NCBI RefSeq assembly: GCF_008370045.1
Contig: NZ_VOBN01000001.1
Coordinates: 558,001-622,000 of the forward strand
Direction of reading: 5' to 3'
DNA length: 64,000 bases
DNA from: Pseudomonas sp. ANT_J12
Lineage (GTDB): Bacteria > Pseudomonadota > Gammaproteobacteria > Pseudomonadales > Pseudomonadaceae
Part shown: positions 33,231 to 41,853 of the stretch, piece after piece
How positions within the stretch are numbered: the stretch's first letter is position 1
Layout of the letters: each line of letters starts with the position of its first letter
Notes under the pieces: generated by a model
Seen by the model: only the letters and a program-made list of their open reading frames with translations
Database searches by the model: none
What the model was told of the DNA's origin: nothing
Translations under genes and position numbers: made by a program

Positions 33231-34403
33231 GTGGCTGGCAACAAGGACATCCCACGGGTTAAAAACCCGCCGTCAGGTGACGGGCATCGCGTCACCCACC
33301 GCTTCATGACCGCCACCGAACTGGCTGAGCGGGACGCCCGACAGAACGCCTACGACGCCATGCTTGCCCGGCAAGACGCCTTCGAACGCAGTCTTGCGCC
33401 CTCTTCCCCTAAAGATGAAACCCCTCGCGCGGGCTGCGTCTTCGCCAAGTCCTGCAAGCTGCCGGACGCCATCATCGATTACGCCAACCCTTCGGGCATG
33501 GTGCCCACCGACAGCCTCAAGGACTACGGGGAAATCGCCTGGCTGGGTGCTCGCGAGGTGGATGAAGCCGGGCTGCTGAACCTGGAGACGATCAGCGGTA
33601 ACACACAGCCGCTCGACATCGGGCGACTCGCGTTACGCTTTCCGGCCATACCGGCAATCGGTGTGGCGGGTGCTACCGCGTTGGCCGGTTTGGCCGCGCT
33701 GTTCTGGACGCCGAGCCTGGGCGATAGCGCGCTCTACACCGAAGAACAATTGCGCGCACTCAAGCAAGCGCGCACCCGTGTTCGGCTGAGAATCGAGCAA
33801 CAGGCTGATGGCAGTCTCAAGGGTTACGCCTTCTACACCGGCAAGAACCGCGATTGGGAAATGGTAGATGTCGCGCAGTTTGATTTGCGCGACAGCCAGC
33901 AAGTGGCTGACCTCGGGGATGGCGTCGAACTGATCTGGACCCCGGCGGAGGACGGTTCCGACATCCTCGGCATTCCCGCTCTGGAAGCCGCGCCACAAGC
34001 CCCGCATATCTGGGTTTATCCACCGACGAAAGCGGCGGACAGCATCATCGTGAACCCGGTTTATCCGCCTGAGTACAAGGATTTCATTCTTGTGTTTCCG
34101 GTGGGGTCGGGGGTTAGGCCGGTTTACATCGTCCTGAGCATGCCTCAGCGTACCTACCATCAAAAACCTGATTTTTTAGCAGCTTTTCCAGATGCTAAAT
34201 GGGCATCCCCAAAAACCTCCATAAAGGGCGGAGGAGGATTGCGGCCACGCTGGAAGGATAGGAGCGGAACGATTTACGAGTGGGACTTCCAGCATGGGGC
34301 CGTTGAAAAATACAACAAGCGCGGAAAACACTTGGGCGAGTTCAACCATGAAACCGGCACTCAGAATAAACCAGCGGACCCAACAAGAAAGGTAGATCCA
34401 TGA
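33231..34403 (+). CDS. pyocin-S-domain toxin with colicin-E3-type 16S rRNA nuclease domain
   Basis: A 390-residue bacteriocin-like toxin. Residues about 1-125 form an N-terminal segment with CVFAKSCKLPDAIIDYANPS. A glycine/alanine-rich hydrophobic stretch (about 138-165) leads into a pyocin-S domain (about 165-315, ending VYIVLSMPQRTYHQKPDFLA). The last 70 residues match the colicin E3 ribonuclease: IYEWDFQHGAVEKY and DPTRK keep D352, H355, E359 and R386, equivalent to E3 D510, H513, E517 and R545. E3 cuts 16S rRNA in the decoding centre. The receptor-binding and translocation domains of S1/S2 pyocins (over 600 residues) are absent. I chose the GTG at 33231 (AAAGGA six bases upstream) over the ATG at 33216. 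Its stop overlaps the immunity gene. Confidence 0.88.
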   Translation: MAGNKDIPRVKNPPSGDGHRVTHRFMTATELAERDARQNAYDAMLARQDAFERSLAPSSPKDETPRAGCVFAKSCKLPDAIIDYANPSGMVPTDSLKDYGEIAWLGAREVDEAGLLNLETISGNTQPLDIGRLALRFPAIPAIGVAGATALAGLAALFWTPSLGDSALYTEEQLRALKQARTRVRLRIEQQADGSLKGYAFYTGKNRDWEMVDVAQFDLRDSQQVADLGDGVELIWTPAEDGSDILGIPALEAAPQAPHIWVYPPTKAADSIIVNPVYPPEYKDFILVFPVGSGVRPVYIVLSMPQRTYHQKPDFLAAFPDAKWASPKTSIKGGGGLRPRWKDRSGTIYEWDFQHGAVEKYNKRGKHLGEFNHETGTQNKPADPTRKVDP

Positions 34404-34624
34404 AGTATTTAATTATGGGCGTTCCAAAAGGTGAGGACTTTCCTTCATTTGAGAAGCAGATTCCTATTACCACTATCGAACTCCAATTGATTATGGGATG
34501 GGTGAGTGACGAAGAATCATTTCATGACTATCGCCTGACCGAGTCTCAAATACTCAAGATAGAAAAAGCGTGCTCTCTAGAGCTACCAAAGGACTTGGAT
34601 TTGTTTTTGACTTCACGCGGCTAA
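34400..34624 (+). CDS. candidate immunity protein 1 (74 aa)
   Basis: An acidic protein whose ATG overlaps the toxin stop codon (ATGA), the arrangement expected of an immunity gene. It contains LQLIMGWVSDEESFHDYRLT and ESQILKIEKACSLELPKDLD. It is not similar to the classical E3/cloacin immunity protein and seems to belong to a small family that I believe is listed as DUF7683. It is a diverged paralogue of the protein at 34709. A direct role against this nuclease is inferred from position. Confidence 0.78.
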   Translation: MKYLIMGVPKGEDFPSFEKQIPITTIELQLIMGWVSDEESFHDYRLTESQILKIEKACSLELPKDLDLFLTSRG

Positions 34625-34708
34625 CGATTTATCGAAAAACTTTCACAGGCGTTTATCAGTGAGTCGAGAGCAGGCGAAGCCTGCCAATCCGACTAGGAGA
34701 GTAAGAAA

Positions 34709-34939
34709 ATGAAACATGTCGTAGAGGTTTTCGACCGTCAGACCGAAGATCTGCTTCTTACCGTTGATGTCCCCGCCAGTCGACGCGAAGCGTTGAGAAC
34801 GCTGATGAACTGGCAACAACCGGACGACGAATTCGACGGTTACGACTTGTCTCCCGAACAAATAAAGGTACTGGAAGACTGGACCGGAAAACCCCTCATG
34901 GGTGCAAATCACATCGTACAACTTGTGTGCGCAGAGTGA
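34709..34939 (+). CDS. candidate immunity protein 2 (76 aa)
   Basis: Its core LRTLMNWQQPDDEFDGYDLS, then PEQIKVLEDWTG, aligns with the upstream gene (L..LM.W....E.F..Y.L...QI...E), so the two are tandem paralogues. It starts MKHVVEVFDRQTEDLLLTVD and has AGGAG nine bases before the ATG. It lies 84 bp beyond the first immunity candidate and is followed by a terminator. It may protect against a related toxin from another strain (an orphan immunity copy) or back up the first one. Confidence 0.75.
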   Translation: MKHVVEVFDRQTEDLLLTVDVPASRREALRTLMNWQQPDDEFDGYDLSPEQIKVLEDWTGKPLMGANHIVQLVCAE

Positions 34940-34984
34940 CTTTGCGCAACTACTCAATCGAATGTCTCTCTTACTCCCACAAAC

Positions 34985-35021
34985 AAAAAACCCCGACCAG
35001 TCACCTGATCGGGGTTTTCTT
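34985..35021. terminator. terminator after the toxin-immunity genes
   Basis: A CCCCGACCAG/CTGATCGGGG stem with one mismatch and a TCAC loop between AAAAAA and TTTTCTTTT. It can stop both the immunity transcript and the convergent lipoprotein transcript. Confidence 0.82.
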
Positions 35022-35038
35022 TTACCCTGCGCTTCCGC

Positions 35039-35503
35039 TTAATGCGAAACGCGACTAGTCCCGCCAACAGTAGAAATCCGCACCCGCTCACCCACACGGA
35101 ACACTTCATTCTCCTGAACCTGCTGCACATAGGCACGCATGCTGCCGTCGTCTTCACGCACGGTAATTTCAACGCCCTGAGCACGGGTCAGGCCTTCTTC
35201 AGTGGCCGAACCAATCAAACCACCCGCAACGGCGCCGATGACGGCGGCAACGATACTGCCGCGACCGCCGCCGATGGCGCTGCCGCCGACACCGCCCACG
35301 GCTGCACCGGCGATGCCGCCGATTGGGGTTTTGGTGCCTTCGATTTTCACCGGGCGCAGGGATTCGATGGTGCCCATGCGAATCGTCTGCACACGACGCG
35401 CTTCGTCACGGGAATAGGAGTCACCGGTCAGGCTGGACTGGCAGCCGGTGAGCAACATCGCCATCGTGGAAAAGGAAGCAACCAGCAGAACAGACTTACG
35501 CAT
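35039..35503 (-). CDS. glycine-zipper outer-membrane lipoprotein, SlyB-like
   Basis: A 154-residue lipoprotein. The signal peptide ends in LLTGC (C21), followed by QSS, which fits outer-membrane sorting. The middle (about 63-102) is a glycine-zipper 2TM segment: IGGIAGAAVGGVGGSAIGGG followed by IGAVAGGLIGS. The C-terminal domain (VEITVREDDGSMRAYVQQV) is the part conserved with SlyB/Pcp-type lipoproteins, known as PhoP-dependent stress lipoproteins in enterics. The start at 35503 begins the signal peptide; the upstream frame is not family-like. Confidence 0.88.
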   Translation of the reverse strand: MRKSVLLVASFSTMAMLLTGCQSSLTGDSYSRDEARRVQTIRMGTIESLRPVKIEGTKTPIGGIAGAAVGGVGGSAIGGGRGSIVAAVIGAVAGGLIGSATEEGLTRAQGVEITVREDDGSMRAYVQQVQENEVFRVGERVRISTVGGTSRVSH

Positions 35504-35670
35504 AGCATCAACTCCAAAGGACAGGTAATCATTAAACTCCGCGGCTTGACGCGTGTCACGGCGTCGCCCGGATAAAATTGGTTTCATTCAGGCCCGGTAC
35601 AGGCGCCTCGGAACTCCCAACACAGTAGCGTCAAATCACAAAAACTGCGCCGTTGACCCAAGGAATTTTC

Positions 35671-35907
35671 ATGGATTACTTCATCATTGTCGTCACGACT
35701 GTGGCCGGTCTGTACTTCCATGGGTGGTTGTACGTCCGGATCAAACGCTGGATGGACCGCGATCTGGCGTTAGCCCTGGCTGGCAAAGACGAGCAGAAGA
35801 AAGCCTTCATGCTCCAGCAACTGGCGAACGCTCAGGCGCAGAAGATCAAGCGTCGGGACCTGCCGCAGTGGCTTGAGGCCGCGGCGGCAGGCTATCCCGG
35901 TCGGTAG
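35671..35907 (+). CDS. small membrane-anchored protein (78 aa)
   Basis: One N-terminal helix (DYFIIVVTTVAGLYFHGWLY, residues 2-21) is followed by a basic, helical cytoplasmic tail (RIKRWMDRDLALALAGKDEQ, then LPQWLEAAAAGYP). The start at 35671 has AAGGA nearby. The stop is five bases from the convergent pdxH stop. Similar small proteins appear beside pdxH in Pseudomonas as I recall; the function is unknown. Confidence 0.75.
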   Translation: MDYFIIVVTTVAGLYFHGWLYVRIKRWMDRDLALALAGKDEQKKAFMLQQLANAQAQKIKRRDLPQWLEAAAAGYPGR

Positions 35908-35912
35908 ACTGC

Positions 35913-36560
35913 CTAGGGTGCCAGACGTTCAAGAATCCAGTCGGCGCCTTGCAGGCGGTAGTTGAGGCGATCGTGCAGGCGGCTCGGACGGCCTTGCCAG
36001 AACTCGATGCGCTCGGGGAGCAAGCGGTAACCGCCCCAGTGCTCCGGGCAGTGTGGCTGGGTATCGCTGAAGCGCTGCTCGGTGATCTTGAGCAACTCTT
36101 CCAGTTCACCACGATCGGCAATCACCCGGCTCTGAGGCGAAGCCCAGGCACCTAGACGGCTGCCCAGGGGACGCACCTGAAAGTAAGCGTCGGACTCTTC
36201 AGGCGAAACCTTCACCACCCGCCCTTCGATGCGCACCTGGCGCTCCAGGGTCGGCCAGAAAAACGTCATGGCGGCGAACGGGTTCACTGCCAGGTGCTGA
36301 CCCTTGGCGCTGTCGTAGTTGGTGAAGAATGTGAAGCCCTGAGCATCCAGGCCCTTGAGCAGCAGAATGCGGCAATGGGGCCGACCGTCCAGATCGACGG
36401 TGGCCAGGGTCATTGCATTGGCCTCGACCGGCACCTGTTCGGTTTTCACCGCGTCGGCGAACCACTGATGAAACAGCGCGAACGGCTCGGCCGGGGCTTG
36501 CGCCTCGGTCAGGCCGTCACGGGTGTAATCGCGACGCATATCAGCCAGGGCCTGGGTCAT
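35913..36560 (-). CDS. pdxH: pyridoxamine 5-phosphate oxidase PdxH
   Basis: A 215-residue FMN enzyme that oxidises pyridoxine or pyridoxamine phosphate to PLP, the last step of vitamin B6 synthesis and salvage. FMN-binding features are [40 protein letters not shown] and [14 protein letters not shown]. The C-terminal signature [20 protein letters not shown] followed by WILERLAP is complete. AAGGA precedes the ATG. The OmpA-like gene follows after 37 bp in the same direction, as in P. aeruginosa (PA1049/PA1048 from memory). Confidence 0.96.
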   Translation of the reverse strand: MTQALADMRRDYTRDGLTEAQAPAEPFALFHQWFADAVKTEQVPVEANAMTLATVDLDGRPHCRILLLKGLDAQGFTFFTNYDSAKGQHLAVNPFAAMTFFWPTLERQVRIEGRVVKVSPEESDAYFQVRPLGSRLGAWASPQSRVIADRGELEELLKITEQRFSDTQPHCPEHWGGYRLLPERIEFWQGRPSRLHDRLNYRLQGADWILERLAP

Positions 36561-36597
36561 GGCACATTCCTTCTGGTTAACGAACAGTTCTCAACGA

Positions 36598-37710
36598 TCA
36601 GTTCTTCGCAGCATCCGCGGCGACGGTTTTCTTCGAGTCAGCAGCGGCCTTGGCCGGCGCAGGCTTTTTCGCCGGGGTCGCGGCCTTGGCGGGTGCTTTT
36701 TTGGCCGGAGCCTTGGCAGCGGCTTTTTTCGCTGGAGCCTTTTTCGCGGCCGGTACGGCGGCTTTCTTGGCCGCTGGCGCCGGGGTGACCGGTTTGGCCA
36801 CAGGCTTGACGTCCTGAACGGCCACCATCCTGACCGGAGCCGGCGCTGGCATGTTGTACTTGCTCAGCAACGCGACCATGGTGTTTTGCGGGGTCACCAG
36901 CAGTTCCACGCGACGGTTCAAGGCGCGGCCTTCATTGCTGTCGTTGGCCGCGCGCGGCGCTTCGCCGCCCATGCCGCGAAGCATCAGGCGATCGCGCTGC
37001 AAACCGCTGAGACGGAAGATCGCGGCCACAGCCTGCGCACGTTCCTGACTCAATTTGACGTTGGCCGGCGCTGCGCCGGAGGTATCGCTGTGACCGAGGA
37101 CCAGCACAGCGGTCTTCGGATCGACTTCAAGGATTTTCGCGACGCGGCTGAACGGGCCAAGGGTGATCGGCAGCAACATGGCCGGGCGATCCGGGTTGAA
37201 CGAGCCGTCCACCGGCGCCGTTACCACCAGCACGTTGTCCCGGCGTTCGAGTTGCAGGTTGCTGTCCTTGATCGCTTCACGCAGGCGCGGTTCGTAATCG
37301 TCGAGCCAGGCCTGGGTCACCTTCGGATCGGGCATCGGCACGGCTTTGGCGGTGCTTTGATCTTTGCCACCGAACGGCCACCACCACTTGCCACTCGCCT
37401 CGGCGTCAGCTTTGGCGACGTCGGCAGGTTTGGCTTCAGGTTTCACGTCGGCCTTGGCCACAGGCTTGTCGGCGCTGTCATCAGAACCAAACGGCCAGTA
37501 CCAATGGCTGCTGCTTTCAGCCTTGACCACCGGCGCGGTGATCGCCGCTTTCAGTGGATCGGCGGCGGGGGCCGGCGCTTTGGCGGCGACTTTGTCGGAA
37601 GAACCGAACTGCCACCAGTGGCTGGCGCCGTCGGCGTCATTTTGCGGAGTTTGCGCGCAACCGGTGATGGCGAAGCACAGTGCCAAAGCGAGAGTTTTAT
37701 TGGATGACAT
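36598..37710 (-). CDS. OmpA-family lipoprotein with Trp motifs and an Ala/Lys/Pro tail
   Basis: A 370-residue envelope protein. The lipobox ITGC ends at C18. The spacer (30-120) has three related aromatic motifs: HWWQFGSSDK, HWYWPFGSDD and KWWWPFGGKD. The OmpA C-like domain (about 165-275) carries GHSDTSGAAPANVKLSQERA and the peptidoglycan-binding NRRVEL. The last 70 residues are Ala/Lys/Pro repeats (AAKKAPAKKAAAKAP...) like histone-H1-like tails of AlgP. Such a tail on an envelope lipoprotein could contact anionic surface polymers or peptidoglycan. It lies downstream of its neighbour serine hydrolase and upstream of pdxH on the same strand. The start at 37710 begins the signal peptide. Confidence 0.86.
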   Translation of the reverse strand: MSSNKTLALALCFAITGCAQTPQNDADGASHWWQFGSSDKVAAKAPAPAADPLKAAITAPVVKAESSSHWYWPFGSDDSADKPVAKADVKPEAKPADVAKADAEASGKWWWPFGGKDQSTAKAVPMPDPKVTQAWLDDYEPRLREAIKDSNLQLERRDNVLVVTAPVDGSFNPDRPAMLLPITLGPFSRVAKILEVDPKTAVLVLGHSDTSGAAPANVKLSQERAQAVAAIFRLSGLQRDRLMLRGMGGEAPRAANDSNEGRALNRRVELLVTPQNTMVALLSKYNMPAPAPVRMVAVQDVKPVAKPVTPAPAAKKAAVPAAKKAPAKKAAAKAPAKKAPAKAATPAKKPAPAKAAADSKKTVAADAAKN

Positions 37711-37822
37711 TGGATATCCACAAAATGAAGTAATAAACACAGGCCCCAATCGGACCGCATAAACAGACGCTTTGAATCGAAAAAGGTTACGAGGTTCCTG
37801 TGTAGGAAATTTCAGCAGAGCT

Positions 37823-38968
37823 TTACAGACAAGTGGCAAGTACCCGTACGAGCTTCTGCGCGCGTGGATCCATCAAGACGTACGGTCCCAAGGTATTTGT
37901 CACAAAGCCGAAGGCCACATCGTGCTCTGGGTCAGCAAAACCGATGGAGCCGCCTGCGCCCGGATGACCGAACGCCCGTGGGCCAAGGCCGTAGGTCGCG
38001 TTGGGCACGTCCGGTTGATCGAGCATGCAACCCAGGCCGAAACGGGTCCGGGTCAGTAAAGTCTTGTCGTCGCCGAGGCTGTGTTCGCGGGTCAGCTCGT
38101 CGAGCATTTCGCTTTCCAGCAGGCTGCCGTCCAGCAGGCCGGCGTAGAACCCGGCCAGGCTGCGGGCATTGCCGTGGCCGTTGGCGGCAGGTTGCTGCAT
38201 GCGCCGCCATTCCGGTTTGTTGGTGCTGGTCATGATCGACGGCGGGTTGGTAAAGGCCCGGGTGGTCATGGCCGTCGGTTCGCGCATCGTGACTTGCAGC
38301 AGGCGCTGGGCCGCGGCATCGCCGACGTTGCCCTTGCCCCGGGCGATGTGCGCCACGCGGTGGAATTCTTCATCCGCCAGGCCGACATGGAAGTCCAGGC
38401 CCAACGGCTTGGCGACCCGGGCGACGATGGATTCGCCGGGGCCACGACCGTCGACACGGCGCAGCAATTCGCCCACCAACCAGCCGTAGGTGATCGCCGC
38501 GTAGCCGTGGCCTTGGCCCGGTGTCCACCAAGGTTCTTCGGCGGCCAGCGCGTCGACCATGGTTTGCCAGTCATACAAGGCTTCGGGCGCCAGCAACTCG
38601 CGCAGGGCCGGCAGGCCGGCCTGGTGGCAGAGCAATTGGCGCAGGGTCACGGATGCTTTGCCGGCGGCGGCAAATTCGGGCCAGTAGCGGGCCACCGGGG
38701 CGTCGAGTTGCAGTTTGCCTTCGGCCACCAGTTGCAGCGCGGTGACGGCGGTGAAGGTCTTGGTGCAGGAGAACAGGTTGGCGATGGTATCGCTGTGCCA
38801 GGCCTCAAGGCCATCCTTGTCGGCGGTGCCGGCCCAGAGGTCGAGAACGGTTTCACCGCCGACCTGGATGCACAACGCCGCGCCACGTTCCTGGGGATCG
38901 TCGAACAGTGCAGCGAAGGCTTCGCGCACCGCTTCGAACTTAAGCTCGTAATGACCCTGAATCTGCAA
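37823..38968 (-). CDS. serine hydrolase, class-C beta-lactamase/EstB-like
   Basis: A 381-residue cytoplasmic or exported esterase-like protein without a signal peptide. The nucleophile is in LFSCTKTFTAV (SxxK), and the YxN-equivalent is YAAITYGWLVGELLRR (YGW). The end has a GHPGAGGSIGFADPEHDVAF segment in place of KTG. That combination is typical of EstB-type family VIII esterases, which cleave short acyl esters and rarely beta-lactams. No ATG is present. Of two TTG codons near the start, the one at 38968 has GGGGGAG six bases upstream and is preferred over 38974. Named esterase PA1047 in PAO1 seems to be the counterpart. Confidence 0.85.
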   Translation of the reverse strand: MQIQGHYELKFEAVREAFAALFDDPQERGAALCIQVGGETVLDLWAGTADKDGLEAWHSDTIANLFSCTKTFTAVTALQLVAEGKLQLDAPVARYWPEFAAAGKASVTLRQLLCHQAGLPALRELLAPEALYDWQTMVDALAAEEPWWTPGQGHGYAAITYGWLVGELLRRVDGRGPGESIVARVAKPLGLDFHVGLADEEFHRVAHIARGKGNVGDAAAQRLLQVTMREPTAMTTRAFTNPPSIMTSTNKPEWRRMQQPAANGHGNARSLAGFYAGLLDGSLLESEMLDELTREHSLGDDKTLLTRTRFGLGCMLDQPDVPNATYGLGPRAFGHPGAGGSIGFADPEHDVAFGFVTNTLGPYVLMDPRAQKLVRVLATCL

Positions 38969-39117
38969 ACGCAACTCCCCCGGATAAACGCTCTACAAAG
39001 TGGTCCGCATTGTTCCAGCCCCGAAGGGTTTTGGGAACAAGGGCGGGCTGGGCGGTGTAGCCGCCTATAGATTTGTTCAGAAAACATGTGTCGATATTTA
39101 AGGGAAAACACAGCACC

Positions 39118-39249
39118 TGTGGCGAGGGGGCTTGCCCCCGTTGGGCTGCGAAGCGGCCCCAAAACCTGCAACCGAGGTGTATCAGATACACCGCATGCAT
39201 TGGTTTACGACTGCTTCGCAGCCGAACGGGGGCAAGCCCCCTCGCCACA
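39118..39249. repeat. family C palindrome, copy 2
   Basis: The TGTGGCGAGGGGGCTTGCCC arm and its complement enclose a longer centre than in copy 1. It lies between the start of the EstB-like gene and the 3-prime end of the glycoside-hydrolase gene on the same strand. Confidence 0.88.
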
Positions 39250-39262
39250 GGGGTCTCAACTA

Positions 39263-41758
39263 TTAATGACCATTGCCCGAATGCCCACCCGCATGCCCGG
39301 CGCCCTGCCCCGGGCCTTTACCGGCGTCGCCTTTGCGGCCGCCCTCGGCTTCGTGACTGGCTTTATCCGCCTCAGCCTTGGCCTTCTCGGCCTCTTTGCC
39401 CAGTTGATCAACGGTCTGCAAATTGCTTTTGCGCACGCTGTCGACAAAGCCCTGGAACGGCAGATCGGTAATCCCCACCAGGCCGAAGTGCCCGTTCTCC
39501 CCATCCAGCAGACGCCCGGTCACCGGTTGATCGAGGTACTGGAACCAATGCACGCCGACAATCGACGGTTCACTCATCGCCTGTTTGAGGAAGTTGGCGT
39601 AGGCCGGACCACGGTCTTCTTCTTTGGCCAGTTGGGTCACGCCGCCCCAGAACGGGCCGCGATCCGCCGAACCGAAGTTGAATTCGGTGATCAGCACCGG
39701 TTTATCCAGGCTGCGCAACTTGGCAAAGTCGTAACCGTCCTGGGGTTGCAGGGTGTACATGTTGAAGCTCAACACATCGCAATACTGCGCGCAGGACTCG
39801 ACCGCTTCCGGGGTGCTGATGGCGAAACGGCCGCCCAGCAACAACTGGTTCGGCGCGTGCCATTTCAGCGAATCGGAAATGGTCTTGAAGTAAGTGTCGG
39901 CGAAGACCTTCTGGAAGTATTTGAAGTCAGCTTCGATTTCCGGGTGATCGGCGCTCGGCAACGGCGCTTCGAAGCCCGGATCTTCCATCAATTCCCACGC
40001 CGGCAGGTCAATGCCCCAGGCTTTCGACAGGCCCGCCTGGTTGCGGTACTTGTCGCGCAATTGCTTGAGGAACGCGCGTTTGGCTGGCACGTCGGTGGTC
40101 ATTTTCAGCGTGCCATAAGCCAATGCGTATCGAGCTTTCGGGTCGTCGCCGGGACCGGCCCAGGCCAGTTCGTTGTCGGCGAAGTAGCCGATCAGCCACG
40201 GATCGTCGCGGTGATCCCGGGCGGCGATGGCCACGGCGCGCTCGGTGGCCATGGCGAAACGCGGGTCGAACGGGTCAGGCATGCCGCCCCACCAGTCCTT
40301 GCCGGTGCTGATGCTGGCGTAATCGCCGACGATCGACAGCGGCAAGGTGTACGGCACGCGGTCCGCGTTGGCCAGCGTCGGGGCGCTCCAGTTGCCGACG
40401 GTGTTGAAGCCCCAGGCTTGCAGGCGATCAAGGGTGTGCGTGGTCCAGCGTTGTTCATCCACCACCGCTTTGCAGGGTTCGACGGCTTTGGCGACGGTGG
40501 CTTCGGTGGCGCCGGTCTTCGCGGCTTCGGCGATACCGGATTCGGCGGAGGTCGGTGCGACAGGTTGCTCAGCGGCTTTTTCCGCGGTCTGCGCCACCGC
40601 ATCAGCCTTGGCGGCTTCGGCGACGCCCGCCTTCGCTTCGCTGGTCACCGCGCACGGCTGACCGTAGAGGCGTTGCAGGTTGGCGCCGTAAAAGTCAAAC
40701 CAGCGACCGTTATTGAAGGCCCGGCCCTGATCGGCGCCGTTGCCGCCCCGGTTGTCGCCTTCGCCAAAGTGGCTGGCCAGCGGTTCGTCGGGTTTGGGCA
40801 GGTTTTCGAACATCCACTCGCGACCGGCGACGTAGGTTTGGTCGACGTCCGGCGCCACGGTGTTCACGCCCAGGGAATAGAACGGATGCCCTTCCGGCGT
40901 CACCAGATACCAGCGACCGTCACGCTTTTCGGTGCGGAAAAAGCCGCTGGCCTTGAAGGCCGGGCCTTTGTTCCAGCCGCCGAATTTGTCCAGGGACGAC
41001 TTCTGGCGCTCGGCCAGCCAGGTTTTCAGTTGTTGCTGTTCTTTGGCGGCGGCGGATTTCAGTTGCTCGTCGCTGCTGACTTTTTCCGGCCATTTGGCCC
41101 GGGTCGATTGACCGTAAGCATCGACAAGGCTGCCGTAAACCGCTTTGCTCACGTCCTCGCCGGCCTGCACGCCAAAGCGCTCCAGCAGGATACTTTGGGC
41201 GACTTTCGGCTGGTCCATCGACAAACTCACCGACACCACCTGGCTGCGATCCAGCTCACCGCTGCTGCTGGACAGCAACACGCGCTGACCGTCGACGGTC
41301 ATCGGCATCGGCGGGCCGGCCTTCATGCCCTGGCTCAATGGCGAACTGGCGACCAAAGGCACCAGCAGGGTTTGCGCCGGGCCGGCCGGCAGGTCGACGC
41401 GGCTGATCAGAGTCTTGCCGTCGTTGCTCTGGATTTTCACGTAAAGGGTCACGGCCCAGTCCATGGCGCTCTGGACCCGCAAGGTCATGACGCCCGACTG
41501 CGACCAGTCCCAGGCGCCGGTTTGCGGGGTCAGACGCAAGGTCGGCTGGGCCGTCGGATTAAAAGTCACCCGGCGCAGCACTTCGCCTTCGGCCGTTTGC
41601 TCGGCGTTGGATTGCGGCAGGCTGGCGTCCTGGGTCGCCACCGTGACCACATCGGCGGGGCGCACAAAGTTGAACAGCGTCTGCTGGCCCGCAGGGGCGG
41701 CCAGCAACGGCGTTGCGAACAACAGGGCAAATACAGCAGGCAACGAACGACGAATCAT
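39263..41758 (-). CDS. GH50/agarase-like glycoside hydrolase, periplasmic
   Basis: An 831-residue exported protein (signal peptide MIRRSLPAVFALLFATPLLA). A beta-sandwich region (about 25-220) precedes a TIM-barrel-type catalytic part. It begins with FRTEKRDGRWYLVTPEGHPF and includes IGYFADNELAW, in which E is a likely acid/base, and PVLITEFNFGSADRGP, in which E is a likely nucleophile. The architecture matches beta-agarase/GH50-like or GH42-like enzymes. An Ala-rich insert (about 365-432, EAAKADAVAQTAEKAAEQPV...) sits inside the barrel between two cysteines. The C-terminus is a Gly/His tail. The true polysaccharide substrate is unknown. The start at 41758 begins the signal peptide. Confidence 0.82.
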   Translation of the reverse strand: MIRRSLPAVFALLFATPLLAAPAGQQTLFNFVRPADVVTVATQDASLPQSNAEQTAEGEVLRRVTFNPTAQPTLRLTPQTGAWDWSQSGVMTLRVQSAMDWAVTLYVKIQSNDGKTLISRVDLPAGPAQTLLVPLVASSPLSQGMKAGPPMPMTVDGQRVLLSSSSGELDRSQVVSVSLSMDQPKVAQSILLERFGVQAGEDVSKAVYGSLVDAYGQSTRAKWPEKVSSDEQLKSAAAKEQQQLKTWLAERQKSSLDKFGGWNKGPAFKASGFFRTEKRDGRWYLVTPEGHPFYSLGVNTVAPDVDQTYVAGREWMFENLPKPDEPLASHFGEGDNRGGNGADQGRAFNNGRWFDFYGANLQRLYGQPCAVTSEAKAGVAEAAKADAVAQTAEKAAEQPVAPTSAESGIAEAAKTGATEATVAKAVEPCKAVVDEQRWTTHTLDRLQAWGFNTVGNWSAPTLANADRVPYTLPLSIVGDYASISTGKDWWGGMPDPFDPRFAMATERAVAIAARDHRDDPWLIGYFADNELAWAGPGDDPKARYALAYGTLKMTTDVPAKRAFLKQLRDKYRNQAGLSKAWGIDLPAWELMEDPGFEAPLPSADHPEIEADFKYFQKVFADTYFKTISDSLKWHAPNQLLLGGRFAISTPEAVESCAQYCDVLSFNMYTLQPQDGYDFAKLRSLDKPVLITEFNFGSADRGPFWGGVTQLAKEEDRGPAYANFLKQAMSEPSIVGVHWFQYLDQPVTGRLLDGENGHFGLVGITDLPFQGFVDSVRKSNLQTVDQLGKEAEKAKAEADKASHEAEGGRKGDAGKGPGQGAGHAGGHSGNGH

Positions 41759-41853
41759 GAGAACGAAATTCTCCCTAACGACCCACAATGGCCAATGGAA
41801 AAGCGATGACAGAGAGATAGACAACGCCGTGGGCAAAACTGCCCACGCGTGTA

